From positions 1 to 10,910 of the forward strand of contig CAXYVC010000093.1 of NCBI GenBank assembly GCA_964292295.1: a DNA stretch of 10,910 bases. The letters run 5' to 3'. Origin of the DNA: CAXYVC01 sp964292295 (GTDB lineage: Bacteria; Acidobacteriota; Holophagae; Holophagales; Holophagaceae). The position numbers and the translations under genes were made by a program. Shown here piece by piece: positions 1-5,151 of the stretch (its first letter is position 1; each line of letters starts with the position of its first letter). The notes beneath the pieces were generated by a model that was not told the origin of the DNA, searched no databases, and saw only the letters and a program-made list of their open reading frames with translations.

Positions 1-134
1 TCGACGCGATCAACTTCTCCATCGGCGGGGGGACGCCCCCCCGGGGCCCCGCCGAGGGTCTGCGCCACCAGGCGCTCGGGCGGGACGCCTTCCTGGCCGA
101 GGGGGACGGGCAGGTTGGCGAGGAGGTGGCGCAT
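1..134 (-). CDS. 5' end of an unrecognised gene, cut by the left window edge
   Basis: An open frame begins with ATG at 134 and runs off the left edge without a stop, giving about 44 residues that start MRHLLANLPVPLG and include ERLVAQTLGGAPGG. A GGAG lies about five bases upstream of the ATG. The opposite strand, read in the register that shadows the first codon position, gives a Gly/Gln/Glu/His-rich pseudo-protein. The confirmed minus-strand genes of this window produce the same kind of shadow in the same register, which supports the minus frame. I do not recognise the family from this fragment. It is divergent from pyrD, with a 140-base gap between the two starts. The fragment could still be spurious, because both strands are GC-rich and mostly open here. 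Confidence 0.45.
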   Translation of the reverse strand, partial: MRHLLANLPVPLGQEGVPPERLVAQTLGGAPGGRPPADGEVDRV

Positions 135-274
135 GGGAGCTCCGGCGAGGGGATCCGGCAGGATCAAGGCGGGCTTCCAGCATAGCCCGGGCCCCGGTTG
201 AGACGGGGGTCACGCCCCGGAGCCCTTCTCTCGCGGGAAGGCAACGGGGACAATCGAGGCTTGGAGCCCCCGCG

Positions 275-1336
275 ATGTCCCTTCTGCTGAGCGCCTACCG
301 CGCCGCCCGCCCCCTGATCTTCCGCCTGGACCCCGAGCGCGCGCACGGCCGCGCCTTCCGGGCCGGAGCCCTGGCCCAGGCCCTTCCGGGCGCCTGCGCC
401 CTGCTGGAGGCCCTCGCCGGGAGGCCCGAGCCCTCCCTGGCCCGGGAGGTGTGCGGGCTGCGGGTGGCCTCGCCCGTGGGCCTGGCCGCGGGGCTGGACA
501 AGGAGGCGGAGCTGCTGCCCCTGTGGAAGGCGCTGGGCTTCGGCTTCGTGGAGATCGGCACCGTCACGCCGCGGCCCCAGCCGGGGAACCCGAAGCCCCG
601 GCTCTTCCGGCTGCCCGAGGAGGGGCTGATCCTCAACCGCATGGGCTTCAACAGCCTGGGCGCGGAGGCTGTGGCGCGTCGCCTGCGGCACCGCCCCCAG
701 GGCCTCGTGGTGGGCGGCAACCTGGGCAAGAACAAGACCACGCCCGAGGAGCAGGCCCTGGACGACTACCGCAGCGCCTTCCGCCTCATCGCGCCCCTGG
801 TGGACTACGTGGCCATCAACATCAGCAGCCCCAACACGCCCGGGCTGCGCCGCCTCCAGGCTCCGGAGGCGCTGGCCCCGCTGCTGGAGGGCCTGCTGGC
901 CACCCGCAAGGAGATGGGGCTGGAGCGCCAGCCCATCTTCGTGAAGCTCGCGCCCGACCTGGCGGACGAGGAGCTGGACGCCACCGTGGACGTGCTGGCC
1001 GCCTCCGGCGTGAGCGGCGTGGTGGCCACCAACACCACCCTGGACCGGGGCATCGTGTCCGAGCTGAACCGCGCGAAGGTGGAGGCCTGGGGCGACGGTG
1101 GCCTTTCGGGCCGCGGCCTGAAGGCGAAGGCCCGGGCAGTGCGGCGGCGCATCCGGGAGCGCCTGCCGAAGGAGATGGCCCTCCTGGCCTGCGGCGGCCT
1201 GGGTTCGGCCGAGGACGCCCGCGCGGCCCTGGAGGAAGGCGCCGCCCTGGTGCAGGTCTACAGCGCCCTCATCTTCCAGGGGCCGGGGCTCCCCGGGGCC
1301 ATGAACCGCGGGCTGGCGGGGGCGCTCAGGGATTGA
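275..1336 (+). CDS. pyrD: Dihydroorotate dehydrogenase (quinone), class 2
   Basis: This 353-residue protein oxidises dihydroorotate to orotate in pyrimidine synthesis, using FMN and passing electrons to membrane quinones. Class 2 is shown by the roughly 50-residue N-terminal extension that in this family forms the membrane-associated helices, and by the motifs NRMGFNS (121-127), GGNLGKNK (147-154), NISSPNTPGLR (182-192), VKLAPDL (223-229), TNTT (252-255), GGLSG (275-279), ACGGLGS (305-311) and QVYSALIFQGPGL (327-339). Ser185 corresponds to the catalytic base of class 2 enzymes, where class 1 enzymes use Cys. Length is normal for the class. The ATG at 275 has GGAG eight bases upstream. Its 3' end overlaps the end of the convergent lolA-like gene by 11 bases. 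No other pyr gene is in view, so it appears to be a stand-alone gene. Confidence 0.97.
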   Translation: MSLLLSAYRAARPLIFRLDPERAHGRAFRAGALAQALPGACALLEALAGRPEPSLAREVCGLRVASPVGLAAGLDKEAELLPLWKALGFGFVEIGTVTPRPQPGNPKPRLFRLPEEGLILNRMGFNSLGAEAVARRLRHRPQGLVVGGNLGKNKTTPEEQALDDYRSAFRLIAPLVDYVAINISSPNTPGLRRLQAPEALAPLLEGLLATRKEMGLERQPIFVKLAPDLADEELDATVDVLAASGVSGVVATNTTLDRGIVSELNRAKVEAWGDGGLSGRGLKAKARAVRRRIRERLPKEMALLACGGLGSAEDARAALEEGAALVQVYSALIFQGPGLPGAMNRGLAGALRD

Positions 1337-1898
1337 CCCAGCGCGTGCCTTTGGGCGCCTCGAAGCGGAAGGAGGCGGCCGGGGGCGGGGCGACCTGGAC
1401 GCCTTCGAGGCTCAGCTCCTGCCGGGCGCCGGTGCCGTCCACCCAGGTGACGCGGCTGAGGCGGCCGTTCCGGGCCTCCACCTCGGCCCGCGGGCTGCCG
1501 GGACGGCGCGGCTCCAGCACCACGCGCCCGTTCGTCTCGCGCAGGCTGTAGTGCCGGGCCAGCGTGGCCGGATCCACCAGGATGCCGAGCAGGGGCATCT
1601 CCGCCAGGGCGCGGCGCAGCTCCAGGCGCTGGGCGGTGCGCGTATCCGGGTCGTACTGCACGAGCAGGCTTCCGTCCGAGACGAGGAGCAGCCCCTCCGC
1701 GTACTGGACGCGCAGCCTCCCGCCCCGGGCGAGGGCCAGGCGCCCCTTCCGCGCGAGGCTGCCGAAGACGGCACTTTCCGAGCGCTGGGTGAAGGCGGCC
1801 TGGAGACCCGGGGCCCGGTTCAGGTCCGTCCACCACGCGGGGAGGGCAGCGGCCGGAAGCACCGCGAAGGCCGCCAGCAGGGCGGGCAGGCGCCGCAA
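1326..1898 (-). CDS. lolA: LolA-like periplasmic lipoprotein carrier
   Basis: This 190-residue protein has an N-terminal signal peptide: MRR, a hydrophobic run of about 15 residues, and a probable cleavage near Ala17-Ala18 or Ala21. The mature part shows the LolA pattern: a Phe-Thr-Gln near the start (36-38), alternating strands including GRLRVQYAEGLLLVSDG (60-76) and the tyrosine-aspartate turn QYDPDTRTAQ (81-90). LolA carries outer-membrane lipoproteins across the periplasm from LolCDE. The start is a TTG at 1898, one base after the TGA of the upstream GTPase gene, with AGAGG about eight bases upstream inside that gene's last codons. That arrangement implies translational coupling. Sequence divergence means it could be a LolA-fold paralogue rather than the main carrier. 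The end overlaps convergent pyrD. Confidence 0.8.
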   Translation of the reverse strand: MRRLPALLAAFAVLPAAALPAWWTDLNRAPGLQAAFTQRSESAVFGSLARKGRLALARGGRLRVQYAEGLLLVSDGSLLVQYDPDTRTAQRLELRRALAEMPLLGILVDPATLARHYSLRETNGRVVLEPRRPGSPRAEVEARNGRLSRVTWVDGTGARQELSLEGVQVAPPPAASFRFEAPKGTRWVNP

Positions 1899-1899
1899 C

Positions 1900-3237
1900 T
1901 CAGGACCTCTTGAGCTCGAGGCTCACGCGGCCCGTGGTTCCGGGGGCGGGGACGGGGCGCTGAAGGCTGCCCTCCGCGAGCACCTTGCCGCCGGCGCGCA
2001 GCTCCACGTGGATCTCCACCTCCGCGGCCTCCAGGTTCTGGGGAAGCTCCAGGTGCAGGACGGAGGCGTGGCCCGCCATCGGGCTTGGGGGCACGAGGCC
2101 GCCCAGGTGGGGGGCCGGCGCGAGGCCCGGCTTCGGCACCCGGGGCCTCGGAACGGCCAGGGGCTTGGGGGCCAGCCGGGGCCGTGGGGCCACGGCTGGC
2201 ACGCGCTGCGCAGGAGCCTTTGGGGCTCTGGGCTCGGGGACGGCCAGCACCGGGACGGGAGCCGACGGGGGAACCGCTGCCGAGGCGTGCAACGCCGGGG
2301 GAGGCAGGGGCGCGACAGCCGCAGGCTGGGGCATCGGAAGGGGAGCCCGGGGAAGGGCGGGGCGCTCGGGTGGCGGGAGGCCCTTGGGAGGCGTGACCTC
2401 CTCCAGCAGGTCGCCGACGCTGGGCAGGTCCGAGAAGTCCAGAGCCTTCGGGGCATTATCCCCGCCAAGGTCCCCGCCGGGGTTCCCGGCTGGGGCGGCC
2501 ATCGGCGGAGAGAGGACGGGCGCCTCCTCCCCGAAGAAACGCGGAATGTCCAGGTCCAGGGCGGCCAGGGGGCGCGCCGGCGTGGGTGCCGGGGGCGGAG
2601 GGGGTGGAGGCGCCGGGACTTCCGGAGTCTCCACCGGGGCGAGGTCGGCGAAGTGCTGCCCCTTGATGGCGGCGAGGGCGAGGCGGGTGATGCCGCGCAG
2701 GGTCTCGAAGACGCCGGTGCCGTCCGCCGCCACGCTCTGGAAGCTGGGGAGCCCCTTCGGGTTCAGCGCCTGCTCCAGCTCCTCCACGGGCACGACGTTC
2801 TTCAGGTCGCGCTTGTTCCACTGGAAGACCATCGGGATCTGGCCCAGGTCGAGGCCGAGCTCCTTCAGGTTCACCTCCAGGTTGCCCAGGCTTTCGCGGT
2901 TGGCGTCCAGCATGGGGGTCTGGCTGTCGGCCACGAACACGATGCCGTCCACGCCCTTCAGCACGAGCTTGCGGGTGCTGTTGTAGAAGACCTGGCCGGG
3001 CACGGTGTAGAGCTGGAGCTTCGCCTTGAAGCCCCCGACCACGCCCACGTCCATGGGCAGCAGGTCGAAGAAGAGCGTGCGATCCGTTTCCGTGTTCAGG
3101 CTCACCATCTCGCCCCGGGCCTTCTGGCTCGTCTTGGCGTAGATGGTGTTGAGATTGGTCGTCTTGCCACACAGGCCGGGGCCGTAGTAGACGATCTTGG
3201 CGGTCATCTGCCGCGTGGCGTGGTTGAAGAAGACCAT
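1900..3237 (-). CDS. mglA: MglA-family small GTPase with long Pro/Ala-rich C-terminal tail
   Basis: This 445-residue protein has a Ras-like GTPase domain at residues 1-195 of the MglA type, the polarity switch known from Myxococcus. Visible motifs are the opening FFNHATRQMTAKIVYYG typical of MglA, the P-loop GPGLCGKT (19-26), NTETDRT around switch I (48-54), TVPGQ (78-82) with the MglA-specific FYNSTRKLVLKGVDG region after it, and NKRD (141-144) for guanine. Ordinary MglA ends near residue 195. Here a low-complexity tail rich in Pro and Ala follows (about 200-385), with two acidic islands near 226-240 and 266-282, then a compact strand-rich end at about 388-445. I chose the ATG at 3237 because it matches the family N-terminus and has GAGGAA nine bases upstream; the in-frame TTG at 3264 has no ribosome-binding site. 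No MglB/roadblock gene is adjacent. The lolA-like gene follows with a one-base gap. Confidence 0.92.
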   Translation of the reverse strand: MVFFNHATRQMTAKIVYYGPGLCGKTTNLNTIYAKTSQKARGEMVSLNTETDRTLFFDLLPMDVGVVGGFKAKLQLYTVPGQVFYNSTRKLVLKGVDGIVFVADSQTPMLDANRESLGNLEVNLKELGLDLGQIPMVFQWNKRDLKNVVPVEELEQALNPKGLPSFQSVAADGTGVFETLRGITRLALAAIKGQHFADLAPVETPEVPAPPPPPPPAPTPARPLAALDLDIPRFFGEEAPVLSPPMAAPAGNPGGDLGGDNAPKALDFSDLPSVGDLLEEVTPPKGLPPPERPALPRAPLPMPQPAAVAPLPPPALHASAAVPPSAPVPVLAVPEPRAPKAPAQRVPAVAPRPRLAPKPLAVPRPRVPKPGLAPAPHLGGLVPPSPMAGHASVLHLELPQNLEAAEVEIHVELRAGGKVLAEGSLQRPVPAPGTTGRVSLELKRS

Positions 3238-3246
3238 GACCTGCGC

Positions 3247-3315
3247 TTCCTCGATTGATTCCAAGCCAGTGTAGCCACAAGGCTGGCGCAGGCTCTAGCC
3301 TTGGAATCGAGGAAT
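3247..3315 (-). promoter_or_regulatory. Leader inverted repeat covering the mglA ribosome-binding site
   Basis: The 5' leader of mglA contains an imperfect inverted repeat. TTCCTCGATTGATTCCAAG at 3247-3265 (plus strand) is complementary to CCTTGGAATCGAGGAA at 3299-3314, except for four extra bases in the first arm. The GAGGAA ribosome-binding site of mglA (3247-3252) lies entirely within the arm nearest the gene. A small GCC/GGC hairpin sits in the loop. If the arms pair in the mRNA, the ribosome-binding site would be masked. The pairing is read from the sequence; a regulatory role is inference. Confidence 0.5.
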
Positions 3316-3324
3316 CTTGCGGCT

Positions 3325-3339
3325 CCCCTGCTCCAGGGG
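3325..3339 (-). terminator. Small hairpin after lexA, possible weak terminator
   Basis: CCCCTG and CAGGGG flank a three-base loop, giving a six-pair GC-rich stem 27 bases past the lexA stop codon. No T-tract follows on the minus strand, so as an intrinsic terminator it would be weak. It may only separate lexA from the mglA leader. Confidence 0.3.
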
Positions 3340-3365
3340 CTTCCTAGCGAGGGACCCGGGGCGCT

Positions 3366-4013
3366 TCAGCAGGTGCGCATCACGCCCACCAGGAGCCCCT
3401 GGATGGCGATGCGGTCGGGCGTGTAGCACCTGGGCGTGAGCTGGGGGTTGTGGGGGACCAGCCAGACGCCCTTGGGATCGCGGCGGTATTCCTTGAGGGT
3501 GGCCTCCTCCCCGTCGATGAGCGCCACCACGCGGTCGCCGTTGCGGTATTCCCCGCGGCGCTGCAGGATGACCAGATCGCCGTCCAGGATGCTGTCCTCG
3601 ATCATGGATTCGCCCCGCACGCGCAGGGCGAAGAGTTCGCCCTTCTCGCGGTGGATGAAGGCGGGAACCTCGATGGGGATGGCGCGGCTCTCGGGGATGA
3701 GCGGCGTGCCGGCGGCCACGTCCCCGCAGAAGGGGATCAGGCGGGCGTGGGCGCCGGAGGCGCCAGATCCGCGTTCCTCGCTCGCTTCCGACGTGGTTCC
3801 GGCCAGGATGATGTTGTTGCCGCAGCCGTGGCTGCGCTCCAGGAAGCCCTTCTCCATCAGGTGCTGGACGTGCTTGTGGATGGTGCTCACGGCGCTGGAG
3901 CCCACGCCTTCGGCGATCTCCTTGAGGGTGGGGCTGCGGCCTTCCTCCTCCAGGAAGCGGGTGATGAAGGCCAGGACGGCCTGCTGGCGCTTGGTGAGGT
4001 TCCGCGTCTTCAT
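3366..4013 (-). CDS. lexA: LexA SOS repressor
   Basis: This 215-residue protein has the two-domain LexA layout. Residues 1-70 form the winged-helix DNA-binding domain (LTKRQQAVLAFI at 6-17; SPTLKEIAEGVGSSAVSTIH at 27-46 with the recognition helix). Residues 90-215 form the S24 autoprotease domain. The self-cleavage bond is Ala101-Gly102 in CGDVAAGTP, the nucleophile is Ser136 in VRGESM, and the general base is Lys174 in EEATLKEY. RecA filaments on damaged DNA stimulate this cleavage and so relieve repression of SOS genes. The ATG at 4013 matches the family N-terminus but has no clear Shine-Dalgarno. An upstream in-frame TTG at 4049 falls inside the predicted -35 box and was rejected. No typical SOS box from other phyla could be recognised upstream, so autoregulation is not shown. 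Confidence 0.95.
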   Translation of the reverse strand: MKTRNLTKRQQAVLAFITRFLEEEGRSPTLKEIAEGVGSSAVSTIHKHVQHLMEKGFLERSHGCGNNIILAGTTSEASEERGSGASGAHARLIPFCGDVAAGTPLIPESRAIPIEVPAFIHREKGELFALRVRGESMIEDSILDGDLVILQRRGEYRNGDRVVALIDGEEATLKEYRRDPKGVWLVPHNPQLTPRCYTPDRIAIQGLLVGVMRTC

Positions 4014-4020
4014 GAAAGCC

Positions 4021-4049
4021 AAGGTAGGCGAGGGGGCAGGCAGGGTCAA
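4021..4049 (-). promoter_or_regulatory. Sigma-70-type promoter for lexA
   Basis: On the minus strand TTGACC (4049-4044) is followed by exactly 17 bases and then TACCTT (4026-4021), close to the sigma-70 consensus. Only seven bases separate the -10 box from the lexA ATG at 4013, so transcription would begin at or just before the start codon. This predicts a leaderless lexA mRNA, in agreement with the absent ribosome-binding site. Confidence 0.65.
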
Positions 4050-4050
4050 T

Positions 4051-4070
4051 GCCTTTTTTTCGCCTTTTTG
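4051..4070 (-). promoter_or_regulatory. A-tract direct repeat just upstream of the lexA -35 box
   Basis: Two copies of AAAAAGGC (minus strand; GCCTTTTT at plus 4051-4058 and 4062-4069) lie 11 bases apart, one helical turn, immediately upstream of the -35 box. A-tracts at this position commonly act as an UP element for RNA polymerase. The repeat could also be a protein operator. It stands out as one of very few A/T-rich stretches in the window. Confidence 0.4.
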
Positions 4071-4076
4071 ACGTGT

Positions 4077-4658
4077 CTAACGCCGGCGTCCGGGAGGCGG
4101 AGGTGGCGCGGTGCCGGCCAGCACCCGCGGGGGGGGGGCCATGCTGCCGGGGGTAGGGGAACCCATCCCCCTGGCCTTCATCCAGGCGGGCGGGTTCTTG
4201 ACCCAGTCGGGAATGGTGCAGTTGTACCAGACCGGGGAGGCGGTGGGCGGCGTGAGGGGGTCCGCCATGAACTGGGAGAGCATCTGCTGCGCCACGCCGG
4301 AACCGAGGCCCACCTCGAAGGCCTGGCGGAAGGCCGGGCGGTAGGCGAGGCTCAGTTCCCGCATCTGCCCTCGGGGGTCGGTCGGCACGGTGCCGACGAC
4401 TTCGACGACGGCGCCCGGCACGCCCCGGCCTGCCCTCGCACGGGGGCCGCGCGAGGCGGGGGCGGGAAGGGCTTCCAGGAGCACTGGGCTGGAGAGCGCG
4501 GCCCAGGACGCGAGGGCGGCGCGCTGGTCCTCGTGGATCCAGGCACGGAGGGCCTCGGGCGTGGGGAGCCCGAAGGGGCCCGGTTCCGGGAAGGCCTGGG
4601 CCGCGAGGGGCGAGGCAAGGCCCAAGCCGAGGGCGAGCGGGGACAGGAGCGGGCGCAT
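4077..4658 (-). CDS. Small exported protein of unknown function
   Basis: This 193-residue frame starts at ATG 4658. It has a clear signal peptide: MRP, a Leu/Ala-rich core, and an AQA cleavage site at residues 20-22. The mature part contains a helical segment (about 33-66), a possible strand PGAVVEVVGTVP (81-92), an aromatic patch WYNCTIPDWVKNPPAWM (144-160) with the only Cys of the mature protein, and a Pro-rich end with two Pro runs (175-177 and 185-189). I do not recognise the family. The start is supported by the signal peptide and by GGAGAAGG about 14 bases upstream, which is a rather long spacing. The same frame remains open upstream through the tRNA region, but that part is only antisense tRNA sequence. 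lexA follows 63 bases downstream with its own promoter. A run of ten C (plus 4129-4138) lies near the 3' end. Confidence 0.6.
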   Translation of the reverse strand: MRPLLSPLALGLGLASPLAAQAFPEPGPFGLPTPEALRAWIHEDQRAALASWAALSSPVLLEALPAPASRGPRARAGRGVPGAVVEVVGTVPTDPRGQMRELSLAYRPAFRQAFEVGLGSGVAQQMLSQFMADPLTPPTASPVWYNCTIPDWVKNPPAWMKARGMGSPTPGSMAPPPRVLAGTAPPPPPGRRR

Positions 4659-4701
4659 GGCACCAGTGTGGCCCTTCTCCCGATCCCTGCAAAGGCGAGG
4701 C

Positions 4702-4729
4702 TTGACGGGCCCTCCCGCCCCGGTAGACT
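4702..4729 (+). promoter_or_regulatory. Promoter for the tRNA-like array
   Basis: TTGACG (4702-4707) and TAGACT (4724-4729) are separated by 16 bases. The predicted start near 4736 lies only a few bases before the first tRNA-like gene at 4740, which is a normal layout for a stable-RNA unit. It is divergent from the exported-protein gene that starts at 4658. Confidence 0.65.
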
Positions 4730-4739
4730 GGAGTTTCCC

Positions 4740-4815
4740 GGGGCTGTAGCTCAGCTGGGAGAGCGCTGCAATCGCACTGCAGAGGTTGTAGGTTCGGTGC
4801 CGTTCTGCTCCACCC
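4740..4815 (+). tRNA. tRNA-Ala (anticodon CGC), with a weak T-arm
   Basis: The sequence folds with canonical spacing. The acceptor GGGGCTG/CTGCTCC keeps the G3-U70 alanine identity pair but has a T6-T67 mismatch. T8-A9 are present. The D-arm GCTC/GAGC is perfect. The anticodon stem CTGCA/TGCAG is perfect, with loop ATCGCAC (T33, anticodon CGC at 4773-4775, A37). The T-arm is poor: GTAGG/CCGTT pairs at only three of five positions, counting one G-T, and the T-loop TTCGGTG has G where A58 is normally invariant. The end reads ACCC instead of ACCA. A good promoter lies just upstream. It is probably an expressed tRNA-Ala or a recently degenerating copy; the anticodon half is sound and the T half is doubtful. 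Confidence 0.6.
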
Positions 4816-4852
4816 ATCCAAGCCGCCCAGAAGCCGCGGGGGTGGTGGGTGG
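4810..4852 (+). repeat. Stem pairing the 3' end of tRNA-like unit 1 with downstream sequence
   Basis: CCACCCA (4810-4816), which includes the 3' end of unit 1, is complementary to TGGGTGG (4846-4852) across a 29-base loop. The unusual C in place of the final CCA adenosine is matched by G in the other arm. No T-tract follows, so this is not a classical terminator. Confidence 0.35.
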
Positions 4853-4870
4853 GGCACGGGCCCGACCCTC

Positions 4871-4947
4871 GGGGACTGTAGCCCAGCGGGGAGAGCGCGG
4901 CAACCGCACTGCAGAGGCGGAGGGTCCGACCCCGTTCAGCCCCACCA
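4871..4947 (+). pseudogene. Degenerate tRNA-Ala-like unit 2
   Basis: This is a diverged tandem copy of the tRNA at 4740. The acceptor GGGG-A-CTG pairs fully with CAGCCCC if A4875 is bulged. The D-stem has a mismatch (GCCC/GAGC). The anticodon stem CGGCA/TGCAG has one mismatch, and the loop ACCGCAC keeps CGC but has C instead of the invariant T33. The T-arm GAGGG/CCGTT has a G-G clash, although its loop TCCGACC keeps A58. A CCA end is encoded (4945-4947). The G3-U70 alanine identity pair is lost to G-C. Most differences from unit 1 are T to C or G. Loss of T33 argues against normal decoding. It could be a pseudogene, a regulatory tRNA-like RNA, or an unusual tRNA. Confidence 0.5.
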
Positions 4948-4980
4948 ATCCCCGCCGCCGTAAGGCGGCGTTGGTGTTGT
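4943..4980 (+). terminator. Hairpin after tRNA-like unit 2
   Basis: CGCCGCC (4953-4959) and GGCGGCG (4964-4970) enclose the loop GTAA, a perfect seven-pair stem. It is followed by the T-rich TTGGTGTTGT. The stem extends outward, because CACCAA (4943-4948, the end of unit 2) is complementary to TTGGTG (4971-4976), leaving TCCC bulged. It may act as a partial terminator or as a structure enclosing the CCA end. Confidence 0.5.
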
Positions 4981-5007
4981 ATGCGCACGAGACCGAACCG
5001 TCGAGAA

Positions 5008-5114
5008 CGTGCGGTGGTCCGGTAGCGCCCCGCGCCGTCCGTCCGGTGGACGGTCGGCGGGGATTCGGCGCGGGGCCAACCGCACGCCAGGTTCGATCCT
5101 GTTCAGCTCCACCA
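5008..5114 (+). ncRNA. Rearranged tRNA-derived unit 3 with a long internal hairpin
   Basis: The 3' part reads like a tRNA end: GGTTCGATCC (5090-5099, one base short for a normal T-arm), then GTTCAGCTCC and ACCA ending at 5114. The block CAACCGCAC (5077-5085) is identical to the anticodon region of unit 2. Between this block and the T-loop the anticodon-stem partner and variable region are missing. Upstream, a strong hairpin replaces the D-arm: GCCCCGCGCCG (5027-5037) pairs perfectly with CGGCGCGGGGC (5066-5076). Outside it CGTGCGGT (5008-5015) pairs with ACCGCACG (5079-5086), and inside it CCGTCC (5039-5044) pairs with GGACGG (5048-5053). It cannot form a standard cloverleaf. It may be a tRNA remnant carrying an insertion or a structured RNA; its function is unknown. 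Confidence 0.35.
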
Positions 5115-5150
5115 ATCCCCCCCAAGAGCCATCGAGGGGGGGATTGTTCT
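5114..5150 (+). terminator. Terminator closing the tRNA-like array
   Basis: AATCCCCCCC (5114-5123) and GGGGGGGATT (5136-5145) form a perfect ten-pair stem with a 12-base loop, followed by GTTCTAT. It begins at the last base of unit 3's ACCA and sits between the array and the convergent hemerythrin gene, whose stop codon is at 5152. The T-tract is short, so efficiency is uncertain. Confidence 0.65.
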
Positions 5151-5151
5151 A

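Noticed and set aside
27..50. G6/C7 hairpin followed by GGGGCCCC near the left edge
   Set aside because: It lies inside the probable partial reading frame and is explained by Gly/Pro/Arg codons in very GC-rich DNA.
198..254. Possible pyrD promoter elements TTGAGA (198-203) and GACAAT (249-254)
   Set aside because: The two boxes are not at a workable spacing, and neither has a convincing partner.
1564..3258. A long plus-strand open frame (over 500 codons) opposite mglA and lolA
   Set aside because: Gly/Arg/His/Gln/Glu-rich shadow of the GTPase gene, in the register typical of antisense frames in GC-rich DNA.
3238..3264. TTG start at 3264 for the MglA-like protein
   Set aside because: No ribosome-binding site lies upstream of it; the ATG at 3237 has one and matches the family N-terminus.
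4014..4049. TTG start at 4049 for LexA
   Set aside because: It would be part of the -35 box, and the 12 extra residues do not resemble LexA N-termini.
4740..5114. Repeats considered as a CRISPR array
   Set aside because: The units are about 75 bases long, diverged, unevenly spaced, foldable as tRNA, and without cas genes nearby.
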